From Amanita rubescens (Eukaryota; Basidiomycota; Agaricomycetes; Agaricales; Amanitaceae): 64,000 nt of DNA. The position numbers and the translations under genes were made by a program. Below the pieces are notes generated by a model. It was given only the letters and a program-made list of their open reading frames with translations. It had not been told where the DNA came from and searched no databases. The stretch is taken from NCBI GenBank assembly GCA_015039365.1, contig WION01000033.1, forward strand, positions 267,247 to 331,246, given 5' to 3'. The first letter of the stretch is position 1; the number at the start of each line of letters is the position of its first letter. Below are positions 9,721 to 21,755 of this stretch, one piece after another.

Positions 9721-11575
9721 ATGGCGGCCGCTATCAGGAAGTCCTGGTTCCTGAGAGCTCTTTCAAATCCCTTCTCGAAGCACAAACCACCATCGGGGGA
9801 ATATCATGTCCTCTCCAGCTCAAATGGCAACCATGACGACGTCGACGGTGAAGATTATGACCAAGAACTCGGGCGGTACCACCGTCACCATAAACGCACT
9901 CGGTCCTCTGTCTTCTATCTGCTGATATTTCCCCGCGCGTGTCTTCACCACCTCACCCTACGCAAACTTCTCTACGTCCTCATCTTCACTCCGTTCCTCA
10001 TCGCGTTCGGCGTACTTCTCTCCGGTGTCCCTCCAAGCTATGAAAACATACGTTCCTATGAACGATATCTTCCCCAACATGACCAGATCCGCGCACAGCA
10101 CGGAGGAGGAATGTATCTGAGGTTTCCGGGCCATTTATGGGGCCACGGTCTAAATAATGTAATGCAAGAAACGTACGTTTGTCCTTTCTCTTTTACTATC
10201 CTAGAAACTGAATCCTTGTCGCTAGAATTCTCATGTCATACTTATCCTACCTCACTAATCGGTCTTTCGTATTTGAAGACTACGTATGGTCCCAAACACC
10301 TTTCCCATACACTATCTATGATTTTGCACTGCGCCCCGCCCGCATGCCATTCAATGCCTTCATATCAGGTCCTACTGCTGGGGGACCAATGCCCTCGGCT
10401 CCGTTTTCTCATAGATTAGCCGTCGCTGCCGAATTTTACACTTCCGCATGCCCACCCTCCCAACGGCACGTTGTCTCCGCAGCAGATGCTCCGTTCAGTG
10501 CCGACGGCGAGTCCTACATCCAATGGTGGGTCAGCAGACTATCATCCGTGCAGGATCACGCGTGCGTTGAGATTGAATCTAATGATGGACAAGTATTTGA
10601 CTGGGGGTGGGTCCTTCTTTCATTCTTCTTTTCCGTCTTTTTCTGACCAGTTCACGATAGTCTCTTTGGCGAAAAACGACTACTAACATTATGGAATGGT
10701 CTCTCCCACTCCCCGATTCTGCAAGACTTTTCGTGGTCCCATCTCGTCCTATCAGCTGTGCTCAGAAACTGGGTCGTCATCCGGCCATCATCCAAACAAG
10801 CTCTGTATGACAGCCTTTTCCAGCCTGCAAGCCAACCTCCAACCGCAGCTGACCTCTCACTCGAAGCAGCAGCCCAAAAACACGACTACTCAACCCCAGG
10901 CCTGGATGGTATCCTCGCAGTCCACATCAGACGAGGCGATTACGAAAGGCATTGCCCCCGTCTAGCCGAACAAAAGGCATCATACATGGGGTTCAACCAA
11001 TTCCCGTCTTTCGTGGACGTGTTAGATCCCGATGGATACGTGGATAGACAACGACAAAACCAAAATCACGACGCAGAGATTGACATTGTCAAGACATATT
11101 ATCTTGAACGGTGTTTACCGGATATATCTCAGATTGTGGATAGGCTTGGGAAGCTGAAGAAGGACCATCCGAATTTGAAGAAGGTCTATGTGCTTTCGAA
11201 TGCGTGGGAGTCGTGGTTGGGCGAATTGAGAAGGGAGCTGATGAAGGTGCCCGTTGCTAAGGGCAAGGGTGAAGAAGGGATGAGTGAAAACGTTAAATTG
11301 GATTCGGAGGCCGGAGCCGGAGAAGCATGGGAAGAAGTGATTACTTCAAATGACCTGCTCCTCGATGCTGAGCAGCGGTATGTGGGTATGGCGGTTGATA
11401 TGGCGATCGCGGAGCGCGCCGAGGTGTTCGTTGGCAATGGGGTGAGCAACGAAGTCGTGTTCTTTCTTTGGCTTGTAACTGACCGCTTCCTCTATAGTTT
11501 TCAAGTTTGAGTTCGAATATTGTTATGTTACGGATGGCCAAAGGAATGGATCCAAGGACGAACAGGTTTCTGTGA
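9721..11575 (+). CDS. GDP-fucose protein O-fucosyltransferase-like type II membrane protein
   Basis: Four exons, 9,721-10,172, 10,226-10,606, 10,661-11,441 and 11,498-11,575, all phase-consistent, give 563 aa. A cytosolic N-terminus of about 80 residues precedes one transmembrane helix (about 82-101, LLYVLIFTPFLIAFGVLL), as in Golgi/ER type II glycosyltransferases. The lumenal part has a His/Gly-rich loop (FPGHLWGHGLNNVMQE) typical of the nucleotide-sugar site, then SYLTNRSFVFEDYVW, the conserved HIRRGDY at about 366-372 and a C-terminal FSSLSSNIVMLRMA. These match the fungal O-FucT-like family; the acceptor is unknown. The ATG at 9,721 is preferred over the in-frame codon at 9,568, which lies far upstream. 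A copy of the 3' part is at the right window edge. Confidence 0.8.
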
Positions 11576-11851
11576 GTTGGATACTATGTATTTGCAAGTA
11601 CTAATAATGGGTGAACATCTGAGATGGACATACTATATATTTGTTACCCTTGGTTATATGCACATGATATCCGCTGTTTAGATAGATATCCAGCACTGAA
11701 CCTCGTGTCTATTCATACATACCTACGTATATACATCACGAATAAGTAATAAGGCTACATCATCGCAAGTGTCTATATGCCGTGTCCGCTAAAAGGAATT
11801 GCGCCCAAGTCCGCACTTGTGAATAAATTAAATCTAGATGAAAACACCAAA

Positions 11852-13243
11852 TCACATCGTAGTGTTCTGTATTTCAACCTCCTCAATGTTTGAAGGCATG
11901 TCGAACTCGACTTGCTTCTTTTTTCCGCTCCCGAATTTGTTGTGAGGCGCGAAACTACTTTCTGCATCCGTGTAATCGGTCTTCCCAGTTAAACGAGTCC
12001 CCACTTCGCTCTCGTTTTCCGTAAAGGATACACTGAACTCCATCGGCGGCAGTTCACCACTCTCCGCTTCACCTGAAAACCTCCCTCCCCCTCCCCCTCC
12101 CCCTCCCCCTCGCACGGTGGCACCTCCTCGTCTACTTGCAGTGTTGTCACCATAGCGACCTCCGTGCTCCGGCACAAACGCGCTCGAGCTGCTAGGATAG
12201 GAGACACTGGTGGACCAACCCTCGGCAGCCCTATCACTTGTCAGGCCAACGAACGCAATGATCAACAACGGTGAGATAGCCACAACTTGCACCGTCGAGT
12301 CAGCGACAAAATGGATGCCGGGGAAATTGGAGGTATAAAAAGCAAGTTCGATGATTTGCATAAACGCAGCACAAGCGGCAGACTCGACGATGACGATGAC
12401 GAGACGCCAATATTGTTTGTTGCGTCTTTTCCACGTGTTGAAGGCTCCTTCTGCGCTTCCTCCTCCTCTGCCTCTTCTGGATCTAGAGGGGGACGGATGG
12501 GAGTGAAGGGAAGTGGACGAATCGTCGCCCATTGAAGATACACTTCGAGTGACCCACCATATCCTAGACGCGATAAGGACCGTGGTGGTTACGTTCGTGA
12601 TTAGGCTCATTGAGATAAAGGCATCACTGAATCGTGTGATTGTATGTAGAACGATAGATTGTTTTGCTTGGGCGACGGCAACGGAGACTGCGGAGCCAAG
12701 GCCGGAAGCTGCAGATACTTGTAAGCGGCGGTTGAACAAGCCAACGAAAAGGTGTACCTAGGACTGAGAGACACAAGAGTAGTGGTACGAGCGTTATACG
12801 CCAGTTGTAAGCCCACACGATATGGACTCGCCATGTCTATGCAAGCTGTAGATTATTTTCTCAACCGGCGATAACAGAGGGTGTGATGAACGCACGATCA
12901 TGAAATCCGAGAAAAAGTATGTCGTTACAACTAGAAATCGCTTGACAACGTCCGTAGGTTGGGTAATATCAGAGAGGTAGTCGTTCATTGCCGCTTTTGT
13001 CGGGGGAAGGACGTAGCCCTCTATCAGTCTCCGGACGTTAATGGCCATGTGAGCAGTCGCGGAGGAGAAGAGTAACGTGCTCAGGACGACGAGACCGTTT
13101 TGGATCTTGTAGCTCCGTCGTACTTTTCTTGAAACGAAGATGTAGAGACAGGTGACGTAAATTATCACGTTCATCCCGTAAAAGACGCTTTCCATCCATA
13201 CCGAAACAAGAACGGAGAGCGTAGCTGGCACGTGGAGGGTCAT
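11852..13243 (-). CDS. Seven-transmembrane protein, Agaricomycete family of unknown function
   Basis: Three exons, 12,896-13,243, 12,758-12,836 and 11,852-12,708 (acceptor at 12,748 is also in frame), give about 427 aa. Hydrophobic segments fit seven helices: three in exon 1, TWRVHIVWAYNWRITLVPLLL in exon 2, and three in exon 3 (MSLITNVTTTVLIASRIWW, WRLVIVIVESAACAAFMQIIE, VVAISPLLIIAFVGL). The motif WRVHIVWAYNWRI is characteristic of a large Agaricomycete membrane family often annotated only as integral membrane protein. The cytosolic tail of about 110 residues is Ser/Gly-rich and contains a poly-Gly run. It is transcribed convergently with the fucosyltransferase-like gene, with 276 bp between the stops. 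The right-arm copy differs by four Gly codons. Confidence 0.75.
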
Positions 13244-13284
13244 ATTGGGCAGATCGTGTCAAGAGACAGCTGTTAAAGAAGTCT

Positions 13285-13907
13285 TGACTAGAGACGTAGG
13301 TGTTCCGAATAAAGTTTCAAGTCTTGTGTATGTACAAATTTTATTGAGTTAGCAGTCTTTTTGCAACTTCCGGACGACAGCAACCTTGTGGATGCGTCCG
13401 AGGAGAGCGATCCTGGAGGAGACGAGTTTCTTATGCAGTCGACTAACAGGGCTAATATGAAGGTCAGCGATCGTTTGAGCTAGTAATGTGATCAGGAGCA
13501 GTTATGAGATTCGAGGTGCGTGTACTAAGTACTTCAATGTACTAGTGTCCAGCCTGAGAGAGTGATTTGACTGTGGTTGGTACTATCCCATTCTTCAAGA
13601 TGCACAAGACGTCCAACAGTAATATATGGGACTCAATCATATTGCTGTGAAGGCACTGACCCTTAAGTATATAGGTTTGGAATGGATTATGCATCTATGA
13701 GCTCTGGTACGCTTTTGGATGCGATGACATCACGTGGATGCCCGAGTCGAAATGGATATTGTGAACCTCAGTACTGACAAACCTCGCTTCGAGGTGCCGC
13801 GCCCGAGTGTCTTATTCTCAAGGGCATCATGTTCCATCGGCGCTACCAGACCCTCGAGCAGCGGCCCACGGCCTCAGTTCCTTCTGGACATGGTGCGTTC
13901 TGGATGT
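13285..13907. other. Left-arm-specific DNA beside the large TIR element
   Basis: Homology between arms ends at about 13,284. A short open stretch near 13,363-13,470 (plus; acidic, PDDSNLVDASEESDPGGDEF) looks exon-like and is followed by a possible donor, but no gene could be assembled. Confidence 0.3.
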
Positions 13908-13956
13908 CATCAGGTAAACGGGGAAAAAACTAATTCTGTCTAATTCTGTCTAATTG

Positions 13957-15030
13957 TCTGGTATTAGACAATTAGACAAGATTAGGTCATACCAGGCAAT
14001 TAGAGAGTTGGACAGTCAGGAAAACCCGTATTTCAGGTCTTGTCAGATAGCCAGATGTTTAGACAACTTGTGTGCCAGTGTCTGTCAGACAATCTCAGAC
14101 AATCTCAGACAATCTCAGACAATTGGACAATCAGTCAATTTGTCATCCAGGTCCAGTCAGACAGTCAGAGAATCAGACAGACAGACAAACTTGTGTTCCA
14201 GTGTCTGTCAGACATTCTCAGACACCCAGACAATCAGGCAATTTGTCACCCAGTTCCAATCAGACCCTCAGATGGTCAGACAGTGGGTGTTCCAGATTAT
14301 GTCAGACACTCAGACAGTCAGATATTTTGTCATCCAGTATCTGTCAGACAATCAGACAATCATACAGTCAGACAACTTGTGTTCCAGTGTCTGTCAGACA
14401 CTCTCAGGTACCCAGGCAATCAGGCAATTTGTCATCCAGTTCCAGTCAGGCAATCAGGCAGCCAGCCAAACAGGCAAGTAGTGCACTAGCACCCTTCAGA
14501 CACTTAGATAACTAGGTAACTTACTGTCAGACAGTCTCAGGCAATTAGAGAGTCAGGCAATTTGTCATCCAGGTCCAGTTAGACAATCAGACAATCAGAC
14601 ATTTTGTCATCCAGTGTCTGACAGGCACCAGGCAATCAGATAATTTGTGTTCCAGTGTCTGTCAGACAATCTCAGACAACTAGACAATCAGGCAATTTGT
14701 CATTCAGGTCAAGTCAGACAGTGAGACAATCATACAATTTGTAATCCAGTGTCTGTCAGATAATCAGGCAGTCAGGCAGTCAGACAATTTGTGTAGCAGG
14801 TCTTACCAGACAATTAGAGAACTGGACAGCCAGAAAAATTATATTTTAGGTCCAGTCAGAGAGCCAGATATTTAGAAAACCTGTGTGCCAGTGAAATCAG
14901 TTGGTCAGACAATTTGTATTCCAGATCCTGTCAGAAGAGTCAGACAGTTGGAGAGTCAGACAGTTAGTACACTAGTACCATCCAGACATTTTGACAACCA
15001 GATAACTTGAGTTCCAGTGTCTGTCAGACA
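13957..15030. repeat. Left subterminal array of CAGACAATCAGACA-type repeats
   Basis: Dozens of degenerate units built on (A/G)TCAGACA(A/G)TCAGACA, interspersed with TTTGTCATCCAG and TTGTGTTCCAGTGTCTG, in one orientation. They create overlapping open frames in all three plus frames, none of which looks like protein. Dense subterminal repeats are typical transposase-binding regions. Confidence 0.75.
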
Positions 15031-15559
15031 ATATTTGTTACAACTTTTACCACACTGGTATAGGAGCTTAGCACTCCCTTGAAGAGGCTTTTACTCTTGT
15101 TGCCCTTGAGGTTAATGTTTCTCAATACCATAAAGTGTGTAATAATATCAGACAATCAGACAGTCAAGTGACTGGCATGCCTGTTCTTGCCAGAGAGTGC
15201 AGTGATGGAGTAGTAGAAAGTGCATAAATACTGATCCTTTAATGCAGACAATTAACACTGACTTTCAGGACTGTCCTACATATATTACTTTTTTCTAAGG
15301 GAACAACCACCTGCTACAGCAATGCTTGTGGATGCTTATGTCTTAAAGGGTTCAAAGTATGTTGACTTTGTTGACTTTGTATGCTAAATCCTTTCATGCA
15401 TATAATGTGGCCTGGCTTCAGGAATTATCTGATTGGCTGTTTGGAGGTAATTCCAAGGCCAAAGTGAAACAAAAGCTTTGGTCTTATAACCAGAGCCTTG
15501 GCTTGCGACTGGATAATGCTCTGATAAGAGCCAGTGATAGCCAAGACACAGCTTGTCAA

Positions 15560-16130
15560 GCCTGGAACACAGATTTGTCTGATTGTCTGGCTACATGATG
15601 GGACCTAGAACATAAATTTGTCTGAATGTCAGACCCTCTGATTGTCTGACATTGTCTGACAGGCACTGGTACACTATGTTCCTGGCTGTCTGGCTGTCTG
15701 ATATAGTCTGGAATGCAGATTTGTCTGACTGTCTGACTGTCTGACCAACATTGACATACTAGTTCTCTAATCATCTTGCTATCTGATGGGACCTAGAACA
15801 TAAATTTGTCTGTTTGTCAGACCCTCTGATTGTCTGACAGGCACTGGCACACTAGTTGCCTGGTTGTCTGACTGTCTGATAAAGCCTGGAACACAGATTT
15901 GTCTGATGGTCTGATTGTCTAACCAACATTGACATACTAGTTCTCTAATTGTCTAGCTATCTGATGGGACCTAGAACATAAATTTGTCTGTTTGTCAGAC
16001 CCTCTGATTGTCTGACACCGTCTGACACTGTCTAACAGACACTGGCATACTAGTTGCCTGATTATCAGGCTGACAGGACCTGGAACTCACACATTTGTCT
16101 GCTTGTCTGCTTGTCTGGGTATCTGATGAG
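15560..16130. repeat. Inverted-orientation array of the same subterminal repeat family
   Basis: Units of the form TTGTCTGACTGTCTGA are the reverse complement of the left array. About three larger units of roughly 180 bp repeat the order GGGACCTAGAACATAAATTT ... ACATACTAGTTCTCTAAT. Confidence 0.65.
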
Positions 16131-16599
16131 ACTTGGCAAATCTGGGCTGCTACTTTGTGCAGCAGGTCTGAGGCCTTCTCTGTGGCTGTGTTTATTTTGT
16201 TCAGCATGGCAATCTGCATCTTGGGTAGTAACTGGTAACCAGTAACAGTGGCTGGTCAATGGTTGGTTTAGTATGGCAATCTGTATCTTGGCTATCTAGT
16301 ATACTAATCAATACCTGGGATATATGTAACTGACCCCATTCACAGTGGAGATGGAGAAGACTCTAAATGTATGGAGGGGAACATGGTCTGAGAAACTTGA
16401 AGTACTGGATATTACATGGCAGATCACAGATATAATTGGGATTTGGGCTTACAGCAACAATGGATGTCAAGTGAAGAAGCAGGAATTATTGATGATGAAG
16501 GTGGGGATTGTCAGTTTGAAGATTAAATGGTAATGTGTCTTGTATTTCTCTTCCAATCATAAAATTATGTAACCCCACATAGAGATATGAGGAAACCTC

Positions 16600-17530
16600 A
16601 GTTCTTATCAAGACGTCAGCTCACCTGGTCAGTCTAGAGTGCATATCAGTGATAAATTATATAGAAAATACATAAAGAGCACAGCACAACCTAAAATAAA
16701 AAGTTTAATCCATGTAAAAGAGGGACAGTGCACAACTTTGATCTTTAGTCCACATTGCATTGATATCTTATCAAGGTGTCAGCTCAGCTGGTCAGTCTAG
16801 AGTGCATGTCAGTGATAAGTTATATAGAAAATACATAAAGAACACAGCACAACCTAAAATAAAAAGCTTAATCCATGTAAAAGAGGGATAGTGCACAACT
16901 TTGATCTTTAGTCCACATTGCATTGACATCTTATCAAGATGTCAGCTCAGGTGGTCAGTCTAGAGTGCATGTCAGTGATAAGTTATATAGAAAATACATA
17001 AAGAGCACAGCACAACCTAAAATAAAAAGCTTAATCCATGTAAAAGAGGGATAGTGCACAACTTTAATCTTTAGTCCACATTGCATTGACATCTTATCAA
17101 GATGTCAGCTCAGGTGGTCAGTCTAGAGTGCATGTCAGTGATAAGTTATATAGAAAATACATAAAGAGCACAGCACAACCTAAAATAAAAAGCTTAATCC
17201 ATGTAAAAGAGGGATAGTGCACAACTTTAATCTTTAGTCTACATTGCATGTCAGTGATAAGTTATATAGAAAATACATAAAGAGCACAGCACAACCTAAA
17301 ATGAAAAGCTTAATCCATGTAAAAGAGGGATAGTGCACAACTTTGATCTTTAGTCCACATTGCATTGACATCTTATCAAGATGTCAGCTCAGCCAGTCAG
17401 TCTAGAGTGTATGTCAGTGATAAGTTATATAGAAAACACATAAAGAGCACAGCACAACTTAAAACAAAAAATTAATCCACACAAAAGAGAGATAGCCTTG
17501 CACAATGATCTTTATCCACATTGCATTGTT
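16600..17530. repeat. Tandem repeat with about 163-bp period, five to six copies
   Basis: The landmark GTCAGCTCA recurs at 16,616, 16,778, 16,941, 17,104 and 17,383. Spacings are 162, 163, 163 and 279 bp; the last contains a copy shortened by about 47 bp. Units are AT-rich (AGTGATAAGTTATATAGAAA, CATAAAGAGCACAGCACAAC) and nearly identical, indicating recent expansion. No coding capacity. Confidence 0.85.
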
Positions 17531-18553
17531 GACAACTCGATTCAGAAAGAGAAGCTGTGCTGTTGGAAAAATACAGGTATTAGACTTGTAGTGGTGGAAG
17601 ACTTTTTCTTTCATTTGGATTGGTCATTGCACCCTGGGTTAGTAGTTTAGCACCTTTGTACTACTACCTTTGGGTTATATTCATTGATACTGTTTGAATT
17701 TGTTGGTGAAACAAATGAAGCTATACAATCCCACAGTGCTTTAGGGAAGGCAACTGGGATCACTGTGTTGTGGAGATCCATAAAGCAGCATGGTTGCCAA
17801 TTCCTCTGACTAATTACAGTATTACTTAAAGTTGACTACCTCAGACTAACCATGACTGAACTTGACTAACTAGCATGACTTACATTGTGACTAGCAATGA
17901 CTGAGCTTGACTAACCATGACTTACATTGACCAAGTGTTTTTACTGAGGGTCCTGTCAGACAACAGTCAGTGCACTTTGCACCAAGAGGCCTCATAATGA
18001 TATTGATTAGTACACATTTTATCAAATATAGATATAGTAGTGTTTACTGAACTCAAATTTATGGGATCAATGCATAGAAGACCACCTGCAGCCAAACTGA
18101 ATATGTGTGAACATGTCTATGAGGTCTACAGCTCATAGAATGTTTTGATGCGCGTGCCAACGTCGAAATTTGACGTTCCTTCCTAGTATGGAAAGTTGTC
18201 ACAATCGTGACTTGCGGCACTATGGCGCACTAGTCGAACGTCGAACTGTGGCGAGGTGCGGCAATGTCTGCATGGTTCCGTGGTTGGGTAGGAATTACGC
18301 TGGGTAGTCCCAAGCGCTGTGGCTAGTAATAGCGAGGGATATCGATGCCAGTGAGTGGGCATCACACGCTGTTGAATGAGAAGTTTAACGTGTGACAAGC
18401 AGGAACAAACACTGGACTTGGCATTCGTCAGCGCTTCAGTCACGCCCACCGTCATTCATATTCACCAGGGATCTTGCCAGTTCGCTGCCCACTAGTCTCA
18501 GGTACACGGCCTCAAGACTTCCTCCACCACTGTCACTTTTTGTTCGTCCAAAC

Positions 18554-18975
18554 GGCCTCCACTCAAGAGGCCATCTTTGCTGGTCCCCTCTGCCTTTCGC
18601 CCAGATGGCCTCCAATGGCGCGCCCTCCACTACTGCCACCTCCCGCTCATCCAAACAGCCTCCAACGAGGCCATCTCTACTTCAGCCCTCTCCCGCTCAA
18701 CTCAATTGTCTCCAACGAAGCCATCTCTGTGGCCCCTCCCTCCTCTTCGCTCAGACGGCCTCCAGTGAGGCACCAACGACTGCCACTGCCTCCCGTTCGT
18801 CAAAACGGCCTCCAACGAGGCCGTCTCTGCTGCCGCCTTCTCTCAGCTGCACAGACAGCCTCCAACGAGGCCTCTGCCTCTGCCACCTCCTGTTCAGCCA
18901 AGCGGCTTCTAACGAAGCCCTTTCGCCTCCGCCTCCGCCTCCTGCTCGCCCAAGTGGCCTCCAACGAGGCCCATC
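18554..18975. repeat. Array of nine small hairpin motifs with about 50-bp period
   Basis: The palindrome GGCCTCCAACGAGGCC, or variants, starts at 18,554, 18,607, 18,657, 18,707, 18,757, 18,807, 18,857, 18,904 and 18,956. Several copies are perfect stems with a four-base loop; others carry compensating or single changes (GGCTTCTAACGAAGCC keeps the pairing). Spacers are C/T-rich and related to one another. The block is much more GC-rich than the rest of the element. Two overlapping ORFs of 215-219 codons cross it but are probably repeat-driven. Confidence 0.7.
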
Positions 18976-19624
18976 CCACCACCACGCGACACGCGCCTCA
19001 CCTTTCTGCATCGCCGATAGGCCGTATCTCAGCGAATAACGGCGTTGGGAGCTCTCACAGGCGAGAGCTCACCGAGAATGGTAACAGCTACAAGAGCCGT
19101 TTGGATTCCTTCAATCCCGCGATATCAACCTGAGGAGAACGAGAGGAGGGAAGGATAGCCGCGTGAGGGCGGCTACGGGAGCGAGGTATGTCATCTAATT
19201 CTCTCTCATTCTCTGCTTACTGACGACTCAAAGCTGTTTATAAACCGCGGTAACACCTGCGTCGATCGATCACAAGGACGGGCACAGTATGAGGACTCAA
19301 GACTTGTCCTCAACCCTTTTACACATGCGCGCGTCGGCCCGTCAAGCTCAGCTAGGTGACGACAACGACTAAGACTCAGAAGAGAGTCCTAAAACTACTT
19401 TTCATTATTCATACACCAACTGGCATACGAGGGAATCGTAACGAGCGTCACCAGCCGCGCTTCCTGGGCGGGGAAGCGCGGAAGAAACCGCTGCGGACGA
19501 GCCCGACTCTGCCCGACTCAGTCTCACCAATTCGTGCGTAACTTTCCCATCATCATTGCATAACTTTCCCATGCCCAAACGTATAAAACAGCTCCCCACC
19601 CGCAGTTCCCTTCATTCTTTTTCC

Positions 19625-19815
19625 CCCCTTCTCCCTTCGTCGTTGTCATCATCCTTCCCGTCATTGCCTTTGTTGTCGTTGCTCGTCGTCGTTGCTGCCT
19701 TCGTCGTCGTCGTCCATTGTTGTCGTCGTCGTCGTCGTCGTTGCCTTCGTCGTCGTTGTCATTCGTCGTCATTGTCATTTGTCGTCGTCGTTGTTGCCTT
19801 CGTCGTTGTTACCTT
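19625..19815. repeat. (GTC/GTT)n microsatellite
   Basis: Long run of TCGTCGTC and TTGTCGTC triplets inside the large element. Open frames on both strands here are low-complexity shadows. Confidence 0.8.
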
Positions 19816-19934
19816 TGTCACTGCCATTGCCTTCACCCCTCCTTTGTCTTTCTCCCCACGATTTCCTTCATCCTCTCCTATTATTACTATGTCCAATATT
19901 ATGATAAATATAAATAAATAAATATAAATAATGA

Positions 19935-20600
19935 TATCAGTGGCTGATACTCTATTTGCCTGATAATCTGACTACCTGATTGTCTAATGCTCTATTTGTT
20001 TGATTGTCTGATACTCTAAATGCTGACTGTCTAAGTACCTGATGGTCTATTTGTCTGGTTCTAATACTCTATTTGTTTGACTGTCTGATACTCTAAATGT
20101 CTGGCTGTCTAATATGTTAATTGCCTGATTGTCTAATACTCTATTTGTCTAACTGTCTGACTCTCCTCTTTGCCTCATTGTTTAATACCCTATTTGTTTG
20201 ACTGTCTGATACTCTAAGTGTCTGGCTGTCTAATACTACAAGTATATTTGTCTAACTGTCTGACCCTCCTCTTTACTTGATTGTCTAATACTCTGGTTGT
20301 CTGACTGTCTAACCACTTCTCTGATGTCTGGTGGTCTGATAATGTGACTGTCTGACAGCATGCCACTGGTTGGTAGTCTGACTGCATAGCTGACCAGTGG
20401 TCTGGTACTCTAGTCTCTGTTTCTATAGCACTCTGGTGATCTGATACTGTATGACTATCTGATTATCTAGCTGCCTGAACAAGACTGACTAACTGAGACT
20501 CTGGCATTCAATTGGTCTGGCTTTCTGATATATTCTGATTGCATGAGAATATCTAGCTCCCTAACTCTCCAACTGTCATATTCTTCCTGATTATCTCTCC
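19935..20600. repeat. Right subterminal array of the large element
   Basis: Degenerate units of CTGATTGTCTAATACTCTAT and TTGACTGTCTGATACTCTA, inverted with respect to the left array, leading into the right terminal inverted repeat at 20,708-20,756. Confidence 0.7.
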
Positions 20601-20770
20601 ATCTGGTTAACTGATTAAATGACATCATAATAACCTACACCCCTTATAATCTAGGCTACTAAATGACTACTCTCCTGCCCTTCTTTTCCACTAACCTTTA
20701 TCAGACACAATTAGACACAATTAGACAGCATTAGTTTTTTCCCCATTTACCTGATGGTCTGCCGTCCAGT

Positions 20771-21482
20771 AGTCAAATGCGGCCTCATATACGTCAAGTA
20801 CGGACCACGCAAGCACTATCAATGGGTCTTAACAGGGCACGGTTGTCGTCCCCCATGTTCACTTTGATCATTTCTTATATTTATTCGGGACTGCTTACGG
20901 CTTCGGATCTGCCAATGCTGCTGGATAATTCAGTACCTCGTCAATACAAGGATGGCTTTGAGACGAACGATACCGATCTTGACACTACGTTTGTAATGAG
21001 GTTGGACAAACCCACTTTTCTTCATGACCACCGGCGGTGCTCAGTTTATAATTAATTTGTTTCATTTTAGAGATTGATTGTAACCCCCTGGTTGGCACAA
21101 ATCAAACGTGGACGGTGATGGAAAGCGCATACCCAAAGCAGCAACCACTTTGATCCTCTTGCTCACCTCGAAACACAAGCTTCTTGTCTTTAAGGCTTGA
21201 AGCAAGCTAGAGCGAGACGTGCGGTGCTGGGCATTGAATGTTGAAATTGAACGAGTGGTCCGAGCTACGGCGGACAGAGAGGAACAACTCCAGAGTGCGG
21301 GTAGATGATCCGAGTGGGCAACGACATGCGATGGACACGACTATTATGATCAGCAGATACCTCTTGGCCTTTCGCTTCTTGGCCTTTGAGGTCATTTTAA
21401 CAATTACTGAGCTAGCGCACTGTAATTACCAATATCGGTCTAATATGTCAATGAGCCCAGGTCCTTGCCGTTTATCGGCACC
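20771..21482. other. Conserved 0.7 kb block present in both arms
   Basis: Matches 60,193-60,902 in inverted orientation (coordinate sum about 81,673). A plus-strand ORF 20,777-21,055 contains LSSPMFTLIISYIYSGLLTA, one hydrophobic stretch, and SDLPMLLDNSVPRQ. It faintly recalls the start of ABC-C transporters, but this is too weak for a call. The ORF is kept in the other arm with one Ile/Val change. Confidence 0.35.
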
Positions 21483-21629
21483 TTGCAAGTTTCAATAGAC
21501 CGTAATTTTTACTCAGAAACAAAAAAGCTACAGGCCCAGTATGCTGCGGCATGACTCTTCCTGAAAGGGGCCTAGTACACGTAATCAAAGGCATCGGTCC
21601 ACTAACTTTTTCTGTAGCTACTGGGAATT

Positions 21630-21755
21630 CATTCGTTCATTTCTCCATCCGTTTGTTCGTTCATTCCTCAGTTTGTTCGTTCATTCCTCAGTCTGTTCAT
21701 TCATTCCTCAGTTTGTTCGTTCATTCCTCAGTTTGTTCGTTCATTCCTCAGTTTG
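21630..21755. repeat. (TTCGTTCATTCCTCAG)n minisatellite
   Basis: Tandem units around GTTTGTTCGTTCATTCCTCA. The hAT-like element below is inserted in this array, whose other half continues at 22,618-22,900. Confidence 0.8.

Larger units (their letters stand above)
13908..20756. mobile_element. Large TIR-bounded non-autonomous element, about 6.85 kb
   Basis: The ends are inverted copies beginning CATCAGGTAAA and continuing through GGGGAAAAAACTAAT and repeated TCTAATT units; 46 of 49 positions match (13,908-13,956 with 20,708-20,756). The inside holds subterminal repeat arrays at both ends, a central 163-bp tandem repeat, a GC-rich block with hairpin repeats and a (GTC) microsatellite. There is no long ORF and no transposase motif, so any transposase must be supplied in trans. 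No clear target-site duplication was found beyond a possible GT. The whole element is absent from the right arm. The terminal CATCAG is shared with the 0.63 kb element at 59,564-60,193, suggesting one superfamily. Confidence 0.8.

Noticed and set aside
13954..14515. Three overlapping ORFs of 147-175 codons rich in Gln and Ser
   Set aside because: All three frames stay open only because of the TCAGACA repeats; no protein-like composition.
13957..15030. Telomere-like repeat
   Set aside because: Units are TCAGACA-type, degenerate and internal to a TIR element, unlike TTAGGG telomeres.
18554..18975. CRISPR-like array (palindromic repeats with spacers)
   Set aside because: Eukaryotic context, spacers are related to one another, repeats are degenerate and no cas-like genes exist.
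18392..19133. Overlapping ORFs of 215 and 219 codons
   Set aside because: Driven by the 50-bp hairpin repeat; Pro/Ser/Leu-rich in two frames at once, no start context or family.
19625..19921. Val/Ser/Phe-rich ORFs
   Set aside because: Low-complexity translation of the (GTC)n microsatellite.
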